From positions 2,257,363 to 2,317,548 of the forward strand of contig NZ_GL890993.1 in NCBI RefSeq assembly GCF_000212855.1: a stretch of DNA of 60,186 nt, read 5' to 3'. Of this stretch, positions 8,226 to 15,891 are shown one piece after another. This DNA comes from Streptococcus sanguinis SK355 (lineage in GTDB: Bacteria > Bacillota > Bacilli > Lactobacillales > Streptococcaceae). The first letter of the stretch is position 1; every line of letters starts with the position of its first letter. The notes below the pieces were generated by a model. That model was not told the origin of the DNA, searched no databases, and worked only from the letters and a program-made list of their open reading frames with translations. The position numbers and the translations under genes are program-made.

Positions 8226-9178
8226 TATTCTTTGACCTCCTTATTCTTTTTGAAGAGCTTAGATAGACTGAGCTCCCAAGTTCCTAAAAGTCCGCCTGGA
8301 CGGAAAATCATGACCAAGATTAAAGCTAAAGAATAGACAATCATCCGAATGCTGGATACATCCTGCAGCAACATATTGAGAATGCCCAATACTACTGCAG
8401 CTACGATTGTTCCAGTCATAGAGCCTAGACCACCAAAAACGACAATAATCAAGATATTGATAGTGTTGGTAAAGGAATAGTCCTTAGGAACAACTGAACC
8501 AACGAAGCCAGCTTGAAGAGAGCCAGCAATAGAAGCCGTGATAGCTCCCAAGACAAAGGCTGTCACCTTGATTCTAGTAGTATTAACCCCAACAGACTCG
8601 GCAGCAATCTCATCCTCACGGACAGACAGAGTACTGCGGCCAATCGGACTGCGCAGGAAATTCAAGGTCAAAATAGTTGTGATAACAACAAAGGCATAGA
8701 CCATCTGCCAAGAAGTAAAGGGCGGAATGGATAGGATACCAGCTGCGCCATTAGTCAAAGTACCGCCATTAATAATCAGAATCCGGATAATCTCTGAGAC
8801 ACCAAGAGTCGCAATCGCGAGATAGTCCCCTTTAAGACGTAGTGTTGGCAAACCAACTGCCAAAGCCACAATACCAGCAATGACAGCGCCCGCCAGCATA
8901 GCAATAAAGAAAGCTCCATAAGTTGGCGATTTAGAGCCAATAATTGCTACAGCGTAGGCACCGATAGCCATAAAGCCAGCATGCCCCAGAGAGAATTGAC
9001 CCGAGAATCCGACGATGAGATTGAGCCCCACAGCCAAAATAATATTAATTCCGATCTGCTCTAAGATTTGAATGTAAAAAGCATTAAGAACACCGGCACT
9101 AACCAATACTGTCATCAGCAGGTAGCCGATTAAGACAAGGCCAAGCCAGAAAATATTTACCTTTAAATTCTTTTTCAT
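8225..9178 (-). CDS. livM: Branched-chain amino acid ABC transporter, permease LivM
   Basis: An inner permease subunit of 317 aa with about eight to nine hydrophobic helices. The BPD_transp_2 signature appears as GYSGQFSLGHAGFMAIGAYA-like sequence near residues 58-77 (here VGFSGQFSLGHAGFMAIGAY), with the ATPase-coupling loop GDYLAIATLGVSEIIRIL. It pairs with LivH to form the pore. It is three bases downstream of livH. Confidence 0.95.
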   Translation of the reverse strand: MKKNLKVNIFWLGLVLIGYLLMTVLVSAGVLNAFYIQILEQIGINIILAVGLNLIVGFSGQFSLGHAGFMAIGAYAVAIIGSKSPTYGAFFIAMLAGAVIAGIVALAVGLPTLRLKGDYLAIATLGVSEIIRILIINGGTLTNGAAGILSIPPFTSWQMVYAFVVITTILTLNFLRSPIGRSTLSVREDEIAAESVGVNTTRIKVTAFVLGAITASIAGSLQAGFVGSVVPKDYSFTNTINILIIVVFGGLGSMTGTIVAAVVLGILNMLLQDVSSIRMIVYSLALILVMIFRPGGLLGTWELSLSKLFKKNKEVKE

Positions 9179-9181
9179 ACC

Positions 9182-10051
9182 TTACACCTTCTCTTTCACA
9201 TTTTTGCCGAGGATACCAGCTGGACGGATCAAAAGAATGACAATCAAAATCGCATAGACAATGGCATCGCGGAAATCAGATAATCCAAGCGCTGTCGCAA
9301 AAGTTTCCAAAAGACCGATAACAAAGCCACCAAGTGCTGCACCAGGAATGATTCCAATACCACCGAGAACGGCCGCTACAAAGGACTTAATACCTGGAGT
9401 CATCCCCATCAAAGGCTCTAATGAATTATAGTAGAGGGCAATTAGAACACCAGCAGCTCCTGCAAGAGCTGAACCCAAAGCAAAGGTGAAACTAATCGTG
9501 CGATTGACATTGATTCCCATCAGCTGAGCAGCATCACTGTCTACGGATACAGCGCGCATAGCCTTACCCATCTTTGTCTTCTGCACGATGAACTGCAAAG
9601 CCACCATAAGGAAAATCGAAATTCCCAAAATCAGCAGCTGAATATTTGAGATAGAAATCGGCCCCAAGTTAAAGCGTACTGTTTTAATAACCTGCGGGAA
9701 GGAACGGGTATTGGCACCGACAAAGAAAATCATGCCATATTCGAGGAGAAAGGAGACCCCAATGGCTGTAATCAAAGCCGCAATCCGAGTCGAATTTCGC
9801 AGAGGACGATAGGCTAAAAACTCAATAACCACACCGAGAATCGCTGTCCCAATCATCGCTAAAATGAGAGAAAGGAAGAAATTAAACTTCAGGATATTAA
9901 TCAAGTAATAACCCATAAAGGCACCAATCATATAGATATCGCCATGGGCAAAGTTAATCAGCTTAATAATCCCATAAACCATGGTATAACCCAAAGCCAG
10001 AAGCGCATAGACACTACCTAGGATTAGACCGTTGACTAATTGTTGGAGCAT
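9182..10051 (-). CDS. livH: Branched-chain amino acid ABC transporter, permease LivH
   Basis: The second permease, 289 aa, about eight helices, starting MLQQLVNGLILGSVYALLAL. The conserved segment KLINFAHGDIYMIGAFMGY and the coupling loop around GVNVNRTISFTFALGSALAG-like sequence (GINVNRTISFTFALG) are present. It opens the membrane and ATPase part of the operon after a 245-base gap from livK that contains a weak attenuator-like hairpin, which would allow more binding protein than permease to be made. Confidence 0.95.
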   Translation of the reverse strand: MLQQLVNGLILGSVYALLALGYTMVYGIIKLINFAHGDIYMIGAFMGYYLINILKFNFFLSLILAMIGTAILGVVIEFLAYRPLRNSTRIAALITAIGVSFLLEYGMIFFVGANTRSFPQVIKTVRFNLGPISISNIQLLILGISIFLMVALQFIVQKTKMGKAMRAVSVDSDAAQLMGINVNRTISFTFALGSALAGAAGVLIALYYNSLEPLMGMTPGIKSFVAAVLGGIGIIPGAALGGFVIGLLETFATALGLSDFRDAIVYAILIVILLIRPAGILGKNVKEKV

Positions 10052-10296
10052 TAGACACCACTCTTTCTATAATAAAATAAGGAATGGGACAAAAATCAGC
10101 AGACTAGGTCGTGATTTTATCATCCCACTCCCAAAATACGAATAATAGTTGATTGAGAAACGAAGAAGAATAGATTATAAAACAATACTCTTTCAATCCA
10201 TAGATTCATAAAGCAAGAAATCATCTACTAATTTCGTCCAAACAACTAAAAATAGAAAACAAGTCAAAGACTGGGATAGCCCCAGCCTCATAACTC
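10052..10296. other. livK-livH spacer with a dispersed-repeat hairpin and attenuator
   Basis: An imperfect inverted repeat at about 10082-10134 (GGAATGGGACAAAAATC against GATTTTATCATCCCACTCC) looks like a streptococcal intergenic repeat; part of it recurs near 4187-4225. Closer to livK, CTGGGGCTATCCCAG at about 10270-10287 read on the minus strand could act as a partial terminator. No coding sequence was seen. Confidence 0.5.
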
Positions 10297-11457
10297 TTAT
10301 TCCGCTTTAACTGTTTCTACAGTATCTACTTGACCGTCTTTCAAGCCAATCATCAAAGCTGTTTTCACTGGATTGTGATCTTTATCAATAGTGATTGAAC
10401 CAGTCACTCCATCGAAATCTTTAAGCTTAGCCAAGTTGTCTTTGATATCTACAGAAGTTTTAGCACCTTTGGCTGCTTCTGCTGCCATATAAACAGAGTC
10501 ATATGCCAGAGCTGCAAACATAGATGGCTCTTCTTTATACTTAGCTTTGTATGCTTCAACAAACTTCTTAGCTTTTTCTGACATTTCACCAGAAGTTGTA
10601 AAGCCAGATACATAGTAAACATTTGTAGCTGCAGCAGGAGTTGCTTGCTCAACGAACTTAGCATCACCAAAGCCATCAGGACCAACGATTGTTTGGTCAA
10701 TACCCAAACCACGCGCTTGATTAACAATTTTACCAGCTTCTGTATAGTAACCTGGAACAACCAGAGCGTCAAATTCTTTGCCCTTAATCTTTGTCAAAGC
10801 AGCTTGGAAGTCTGTATCCTTGGATTGGAACGTTTCTGTTGCTACAATCTCACCCTTGAATTCCTTCTTGAAGGCATCCGCCATTCCTTTAGCGTAGTCA
10901 CTAGATTGGTCGTAGTAAAGAACGACTTTCTTAGCTTTCAAGTTGTCAGTGACATACTTAGAAATGATTTTACCTTGGTAGCTATCAATAAAGGTAGCAC
11001 GGAAAAGATAATCTTGCTTGTTGGTCAGGTCATCCTGTGTCGCACTTGGTGTAATGATTGGTACACCCGCTTTAGCAGCATTTGCAGTAGCTGAAGCTGT
11101 AGCTCCAGAAGTCGCAGGGCCAATGATTGCATTTACCTTGCTTTGGGTAACCAAGCTAGTAGTGATGGTAGATGCTTCAGCAGTTTCTGATTTGTTATCC
11201 TTATCAGTAACTTCAATCTTCTTACCATCTACGCCGCCAGCAGCATTGATTTCATCAACTGCTAGCTGAGCACCACGTTGTTCAGCTGTACCGTAGGCTG
11301 CTACTTCACCTGATTCTTCAAAGTTGAAACCAAATTTAATCGTATCGCCAATTTCTGTACCAGTTGCTGTTGAGTTGTTATTGGATACTTCTCCACAAGC
11401 TGCGAGAAGAGCCGCACTAGCAAAAGCTACTAGGGATAGTGCAAATTTTTTCTTCAT
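10297..11457 (-). CDS. livK: Branched-chain amino acid ABC transporter, substrate-binding lipoprotein
   Basis: A surface lipoprotein of 386 aa that binds leucine, isoleucine or valine and hands it to LivHM. The signal peptide ends in a lipobox (LLAAC at about residues 17-21) and is followed by a Ser/Thr/Asn-rich linker, then a two-lobed type I periplasmic binding fold (IKFGFNFEESGEVAAYGTAE onward; IIGPATSGATASA). It is first in the liv operon, preceded by a consensus promoter overlapping a CodY-like box. Also called livJ in some annotations. Confidence 0.95.
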   Translation of the reverse strand: MKKKFALSLVAFASAALLAACGEVSNNNSTATGTEIGDTIKFGFNFEESGEVAAYGTAEQRGAQLAVDEINAAGGVDGKKIEVTDKDNKSETAEASTITTSLVTQSKVNAIIGPATSGATASATANAAKAGVPIITPSATQDDLTNKQDYLFRATFIDSYQGKIISKYVTDNLKAKKVVLYYDQSSDYAKGMADAFKKEFKGEIVATETFQSKDTDFQAALTKIKGKEFDALVVPGYYTEAGKIVNQARGLGIDQTIVGPDGFGDAKFVEQATPAAATNVYYVSGFTTSGEMSEKAKKFVEAYKAKYKEEPSMFAALAYDSVYMAAEAAKGAKTSVDIKDNLAKLKDFDGVTGSITIDKDHNPVKTALMIGLKDGQVDTVETVKAE

Positions 11458-11498
11458 TCCGAAATCTCCTTAAGTGATTTGATTGATGATATAGTAAG

Positions 11499-11527
11499 AA
11501 TATATCGAATTATCTGACAATTGTCAA
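11499..11527 (-). promoter_or_regulatory. Promoter of livK
   Basis: TTGACA (minus strand, 11522-11527), a 17-base spacer, TATATT (11499-11504). Both hexamers are near consensus. Confidence 0.9.
11508..11522. promoter_or_regulatory. CodY-like box inside the livK promoter
   Basis: AATTATCTGACAATT matches the CodY consensus AATTTTCWGAAAATT at 13 of 15 positions. It fills the spacer and touches the -35 hexamer, so binding would block the polymerase. CodY repression of branched-chain amino acid uptake is established in low-GC Gram-positives; that it acts here is inferred. A 12-base palindrome TGACAATTGTCA (11515-11526) overlaps. Confidence 0.7.
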
Positions 11528-11545
11528 CCCCTTATAGAAACTTTA

Positions 11546-11815
11546 TCAAATGATAACGTTTTCTTGCTCTCTATACAGGCTTCCAACAAAGTTTTGATCT
11601 AGTTCTTTTATATGAGAAATTCGAACCTGCTTAACATAACGCTCCTTGGGAAGATTCTCCTGTAAGTTCTGGGCGTCCTCTTGCTTGACATAGAGATGCA
11701 GATAGCGATGCTTCTTAGAATGATAAATAATATCCCCAAAGTTAGCCAGCTTTTTGGCATCTCGATTATAGTAAAGATAGACAATCAAGCCCACTCTTTC
11801 TTCTCTCTCTATCAT
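11546..11815 (-). CDS. ylbG: YlbG family protein (UPF0298/DUF2129)
   Basis: An 89-aa cytosolic protein, charged throughout, with the family's core [20 protein letters not shown] and a [10 protein letters not shown] strand. The B. subtilis homologue's role is not firmly known. It has an AAAGGAG ribosome site and an extended -10 element (TGCTATAAT) about 40 bases upstream. It sits between clpP and the liv operon without sharing either promoter. Confidence 0.85.
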   Translation of the reverse strand: MIEREERVGLIVYLYYNRDAKKLANFGDIIYHSKKHRYLHLYVKQEDAQNLQENLPKERYVKQVRISHIKELDQNFVGSLYREQENVII

Positions 11816-11944
11816 AAAACTCCTTTCCGGTCCATGTAGTTCTTAGATGATTATAGCAAAGATAGGTCAAAAAAACTAGCCCTGAAAAGCTTTATAGTCA
11901 GCTTAAAACACCGGAACTTGGTAGCTTGTCAGATTCAAAACAGC

Positions 11945-11969
11945 AAAAAAGGAACCGCTTTTGGCTCCT
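11945..11969 (-). terminator. Terminator of clpP
   Basis: GGAACC/GGCTCC stem with one mismatch and a six-T run on the minus strand. Confidence 0.75.
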
Positions 11970-11975
11970 CCTCTG

Positions 11976-12566
11976 TTAGATCAGATTGCTATTTTCCATG
12001 ATTTCGTCAATAAAGCCGTATTCCAAGGTTTCCTGAGCACTCATCCAGTAATCGCGTTCCGCATCCTTGTGGATTTGCTCAACGGACTTGCCAGAGTTTT
12101 CGGCCAAGATTTTTTCCAAGGTATTACGAGTTCTAAGCAAGTGCTCAGCTACAATGGCCATATCCGTTTGCTGAGTACCACTTCCAGCTCCGCCCATTGG
12201 CTGGTGAATCAGATATTCTGCATTTGGAAGCATGAAGCGTTTGCCCTTAGCACCACTGGAAGCAATGATTGTTCCCATGCTAGCAGCTACACCCATAACA
12301 ATGGTCTGAACATCAGACTTGATGAAGTTCATAGTATCCACAATAGCCAGACCTGCTGAAACGGATCCCCCCGGCGTATTTACATAGAGATAAATATCTT
12401 TAGTATTGTCCTGTGCATCCAAGAAAAGGAGCTGGGCAATGACTGAATTAGCCATATTATCCTCTACTGGGCCAGTCAGCATGATAATGCGGTCTTTTAA
12501 TAGCCGGGAGTAAATATCATAGGAGCGTTCTCCTCGGCTGGTTTGTTCAATAACTACAGGAATCAT
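11976..12566 (-). CDS. clpP: ATP-dependent Clp protease proteolytic subunit
   Basis: ClpP forms the tetradecameric serine-protease barrel that works with ClpC/ClpE/ClpX to degrade misfolded and regulatory proteins. The 196-aa sequence has the triad S96 (VAASMG), H121 (LIHQPMGG) and D172 (ERDYWMS), plus the Gly-rich oxyanion strand [10 protein letters not shown]. It is monocistronic, with a promoter overlapped by a perfect CtsR operator, so it should be induced by heat and protein stress. Confidence 0.97.
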   Translation of the reverse strand: MIPVVIEQTSRGERSYDIYSRLLKDRIIMLTGPVEDNMANSVIAQLLFLDAQDNTKDIYLYVNTPGGSVSAGLAIVDTMNFIKSDVQTIVMGVAASMGTIIASSGAKGKRFMLPNAEYLIHQPMGGAGSGTQQTDMAIVAEHLLRTRNTLEKILAENSGKSVEQIHKDAERDYWMSAQETLEYGFIDEIMENSNLI

Positions 12567-12634
12567 AGTTTTCTCTCTTTCTCTTTTTAAAATTTTCTAT
12601 CAAACTAGGAAATAGAATTTCAAATTACGGAACT

Positions 12635-12664
12635 ATTATATCCTTTTGGTCAAAAAAGGTCAAA
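12635..12664 (-). promoter_or_regulatory. clpP promoter with CtsR operator
   Basis: The plus strand at 12648-12664 reads GGTCAAAAAAGGTCAAA, the CtsR heptad direct repeat. On the minus strand TTGACC (12658-12663), a 17-base spacer and TATAAT (12635-12640) form the promoter, so CtsR would sit on the -35 and spacer. Confidence 0.9.
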
Positions 12665-12673
12665 TAGAAACTT

Positions 12674-13303
12674 TTACTTGGTTCCGAAAAGACGATCTCC
12701 TGCATCTCCCAGTCCTGGTACGATATAACCATGGTCATTGAGATGGTCATCCAGAGCAGCCGTGAAAATATCAACATCTGGGTGAGCTTCCTGCAAGGCT
12801 TTTACTCCTTCAGGCGCTGAAACCAAGCAGACAAATGTAATATGGCTAGCACCACGTTTCTTCAGAGAATCCACAGCCAAGATAGCAGAACCACCCGTAG
12901 CCAACATTGGATCTACAACAAAAATCTGACGTTGGTCAATATCTTCTGGCAGTTTCACCAGATATTCAACCGGCTTCAAGGTTTCCTCATCACGGTACAT
13001 TCCGATATGGCCGACCTTAGCTGCTGGAACCAAGCTCAGAAGTCCATCCACCATGCCAATACCGGCCCGCAGGATTGGTACAATAGCTAATTTCTTCCCT
13101 GCAATCTGCTTTTGAATGGTTTTCGTAATCGGTGTTTCAATTTCGACATCTTCAAGTGGTAAATCGCGCAAAACTTCATATCCCATGAGCATTGCGATTT
13201 CATCAACTAATTCACGAAAAGCCTTGGTAGAGGTATCTGTGCGACGCAAGATAGACAATTTATGCTGAATAAGCGGATGAGCAATAACTTCAAGTTTTCC
13301 CAT
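12674..13303 (-). CDS. upp: Uracil phosphoribosyltransferase
   Basis: Upp salvages uracil to UMP using PRPP. It is 209 aa from [10 protein letters not shown]. The PRPP-binding loop [11 protein letters not shown] is at about residues 130-140 and the uracil-binding [13 protein letters not shown] segment near the C-terminus. I chose the ATG at 13303, which has AAGGA nine bases upstream; an upstream TTG in the same frame would put that ribosome site inside the gene. It is transcribed alone, between clpP and the methionine genes. Confidence 0.95.
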
Positions 13304-13356
13304 GATTGGATTTCCTTCTTTCAATTTATTCTTCTTATTATATCAAAAAAAGAGTG

Positions 13357-13383
13357 AAAAGGCTTGCCATAAGCAAACCTTTT
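13357..13383 (-). terminator. Terminator after the patB-like gene
   Basis: AAAAGGCTTGC/GCAAACCTTTT with one mismatch; the minus-strand T run begins a few bases later. Confidence 0.65.
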
Positions 13384-13467
13384 CAAGGATTTTATGCACT
13401 TTACTTCCGTAGACTATAACGTATGATATAAAGGTATTTGAGAAATAAATCAAAAAAAGTTTTTGAT

Positions 13468-14634
13468 TTATTTTGGCAATACCTCTGCAATACGAGAGCA
13501 GATTTCTTCAACCATGGTCTCTGGAGCAGCAACATTTAAGCGGGCATGGCCTTTCCCTTCTTGACCAAAATCACTTCCCCGATTCAGGACGACCTTTGCA
13601 TCTTCTCGCAGCAGCTGGAAGAGCTGGTCATCTGTCAGGCCATAATCTGAAAAGTCCAGCCAAATCAGATAAGTCCCTTGAGGCTTCATGACTCGAAGGC
13701 GTGGCGCTTCCTTGGCAAAATAATCAACCACAAAATTCACATTCTTCTCAAGAACTTCCTTGAGCTCCATCAACCAAGACCAACCGTAACGATAGGCTGC
13801 TTCTGTCGCTAAAAATCCAAGGCCAGGAATTTCATGCTGGTTGTTGGCCAGCTGGCGTTTTTTAAACTGATGCCGCAAGCTAGGATTCTCAATCACAGCA
13901 TAGGAATTTTTAGTTCCAGCAATATTAAAGGTCTTAGTCGCACTTGCTAAAATCAAACTAAAGTCCTTAAAGTCAGGTGAAACAGTATTGAAAGACTGAT
14001 GTTCATGGCCAAACAGCGTCAAATCTTGGTGGATTTCGTCTGAGACTAGGAGGACGCCGTACTTTTGGCAGAGGCGGCCAATTTCCTCTAACACTTCCCG
14101 TTCCCAAACTCGACCTCCGGGATTATGCGGATTGCAAAGAACATAAATCTTGACTTCATTATCTGCAATGTCCCGCTCCAGCTGCTCAAAGTCAATCTGA
14201 AAAAGTCCGTCTTGCTCTATCAGAGAATTGGTAATAAGCTGACGATTATTGAGCTTAACACTGCGGGCAAAAGGCGGATAAACTGGAGTGTTGATTAGAA
14301 CGGCATCGCCTTCCTCACTAAAGGCTTGGATAGCCGTCGAAATAGCAGGAACAACCCCTTCAATAAATACCAAGGCCTCCCGATCAAAGGTATAGCCATG
14401 CTCATCCCGCTCCCAATTTAGCACGGCATTGATTAGCTCTTCACTAGCATAGGTATAGCCATAGACTAGCTGATTAGCATAGTCATGAACGGCTTGCTGG
14501 ATTTCAGGCAGGACTTCAAAATCCATATCTGCAATCCATGCTGGCAGGACTTCTTTGTCCTTCTCCACTTCTTTCCATTTATAAGTATGATGCCCTACAC
14601 GACAGGGGGCTTTTTCAAAATTATATCTTCCCAT
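13468..14634 (-). CDS. patB: MalY/PatB-type aminotransferase-fold C-S lyase
   Basis: A PLP enzyme of 388 aa, class I/II aminotransferase fold, of the MalY/PatB group that act as cystathionine or cysteine-S-conjugate beta-lyases. Landmarks are AWIADMDFEVLP near the N-terminus, CNPHNPGGRVW, VSDEIHQDL and the PLP lysine in SATKTFNIAG. The ATG at 14634 was preferred over one nine bases upstream because GGAGA is then about ten bases away rather than directly adjacent. It starts just past the stop of the metB-like gene, so the two form one unit for sulfur amino acid metabolism. In oral streptococci such enzymes can release H2S; the substrate here is not determined. Confidence 0.85.
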   Translation of the reverse strand: MGRYNFEKAPCRVGHHTYKWKEVEKDKEVLPAWIADMDFEVLPEIQQAVHDYANQLVYGYTYASEELINAVLNWERDEHGYTFDREALVFIEGVVPAISTAIQAFSEEGDAVLINTPVYPPFARSVKLNNRQLITNSLIEQDGLFQIDFEQLERDIADNEVKIYVLCNPHNPGGRVWEREVLEEIGRLCQKYGVLLVSDEIHQDLTLFGHEHQSFNTVSPDFKDFSLILASATKTFNIAGTKNSYAVIENPSLRHQFKKRQLANNQHEIPGLGFLATEAAYRYGWSWLMELKEVLEKNVNFVVDYFAKEAPRLRVMKPQGTYLIWLDFSDYGLTDDQLFQLLREDAKVVLNRGSDFGQEGKGHARLNVAAPETMVEEICSRIAEVLPK

Positions 14635-14635
14635 A

Positions 14636-15733
14636 TTATTCATTCTCCAAGGCTGCGCGTAAATCGTCTACCAAATCTCGACTATCCTCAATTCCAATTG
14701 ACAGGCGCAGCAAATCATCAGTCAAGCCATAAGAATGACGCACCTCCACCGGAATATCTGCATGAGTCTGGGTCGTCGGATAGGTAATCAGGCTCTCTAC
14801 TCCGCCCAAACTTTCCGCAAAGGTAAAGACTTTCAGGCTATTTAAGAGATGAGGAATCTTCCCTTCGTCCACAACTTTAAAGGAAATCATGCCACCCTTA
14901 CCTGGATAGAGAACCTCTTTGACCGCAGGAGATTTCTTCAGAAAAGCGACCACTTCGTGTGCATTCTGAGTAGAACGCTCCATGCGGAGAGCCAATGTCT
15001 TGAGGCCGCGCAGAAGCAGATAGCTGTCAAAAGGAGACAGGACTGGCCCAGTTGTATTGAGATTATAGAATAGCTTGTCATAGATAGCAGCGTCATTGGT
15101 CATGATAGCTCCAGCCAAGACATCATTGTGCCCGCCTAGATACTTGGTCGCAGAGTGCAGAACAATATCAGCCCCATCCTCCAGCGGTTTTTGATAAATG
15201 GGACTGTAGAAAGTATTGTCCACAATGACAGCTGCTCCTCGCTCGTGAGCCGCTTGGGCAATGCGGGCAATGTCAAACTCTACCATAAGAGGATTGGTCG
15301 GTGTCTCGATATAGACAATATCTATATCCTCTGTCAGATTATTCAGTAGTTCTTCTTCTGTATTGGCATAGGTAAAGGCAAAGCGTCCTTCCGCTTCAGC
15401 CTGAGCAAACCAGCGGAAAGAGCCGCCATAGAGATCCCGAACAGCCAAAACCTCACTGCCGACCGGAAAGGCACTAAAGGCAAGCACAATAGCCGACATT
15501 CCAGAGCTAGTTGCCAGAGCATAATCTGCACTTTCGATAGCAGCTAGAGTCTCTTCCAAGCTAACCCGCGTTGGATTCTTGGTTCGAGTATAGTCATAAC
15601 CTGTTGACTGGCCAAACTCAGGGTGCTGGTAGGTCGTTGAAAAATGCAGGGGTGTTGTTAAGGCACCGGTTGCTTCATCTGTTTTAACCCCAGCCTGAGC
15701 CAGTAGTGTATTTAATTTTACGTCCTTACTCAT
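14636..15733 (-). CDS. metB: Cystathionine gamma-synthase / beta-lyase family PLP enzyme
   Basis: A 365-aa Cys/Met-metabolism PLP enzyme. Key parts are YDYTRTKNPTR (phosphate grip from the partner subunit), VDNTFYSPIYQKPLE, and the PLP lysine K197 in HSATKYLGGHND. Family members are gamma-synthases or beta-lyases and cannot be told apart safely by eye; the gamma-synthase call follows the usual streptococcal arrangement with a PatB-like partner. The ATG at 15733 has GGAAGG upstream; the open frame extends 20 codons further without a ribosome site. A perfect MET-box lies about 90 bases upstream. Confidence 0.85.
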   Translation of the reverse strand: MSKDVKLNTLLAQAGVKTDEATGALTTPLHFSTTYQHPEFGQSTGYDYTRTKNPTRVSLEETLAAIESADYALATSSGMSAIVLAFSAFPVGSEVLAVRDLYGGSFRWFAQAEAEGRFAFTYANTEEELLNNLTEDIDIVYIETPTNPLMVEFDIARIAQAAHERGAAVIVDNTFYSPIYQKPLEDGADIVLHSATKYLGGHNDVLAGAIMTNDAAIYDKLFYNLNTTGPVLSPFDSYLLLRGLKTLALRMERSTQNAHEVVAFLKKSPAVKEVLYPGKGGMISFKVVDEGKIPHLLNSLKVFTFAESLGGVESLITYPTTQTHADIPVEVRHSYGLTDDLLRLSIGIEDSRDLVDDLRAALENE

Positions 15734-15820
15734 ATTAACCTTCCAATCCTTCGCTAATATTTCACCCTCTATTGTAACATCTTTTGAAAACATTTATCTT
15801 TTTTCTTTTCAAGAGCTAGC

Positions 15821-15837
15821 TATAGTTTGAAACTATA
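15821..15837. promoter_or_regulatory. MET-box (MtaR/CmbR-type LysR operator) upstream of metB
   Basis: TATAGTTTGAAACTATA is a perfect 17-base palindrome and equals the motif described for the streptococcal methionine regulator MtaR (TATAGTTnnnAACTATA). A TACAAT -10 on the minus strand lies at about 15772-15777. Placement upstream of a methionine gene pair supports activation under methionine limitation. Confidence 0.75.
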
Positions 15838-15870
15838 ATGTTGATGTTTTAGAAAAACAAAGCTAAAAAT

Positions 15871-15891
15871 AAAAAAGCCTAGCGGCTTTTT
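15871..15891 (-). terminator. Terminator of the flippase gene
   Basis: AAAAAGCC-TAGC-GGCTTTTT overlapping the stop codon at 15890, followed on the minus strand by more T. Confidence 0.8.

Noticed and set aside
10645..11094. 149-aa open frame opposite livK
   Set aside because: Antisense shadow of a strongly supported lipoprotein gene.
13304..13324. Longer upp start giving 216 aa
   Set aside because: Would begin at a TTG and place the ribosome site inside the gene; the 209-aa form is the family length.
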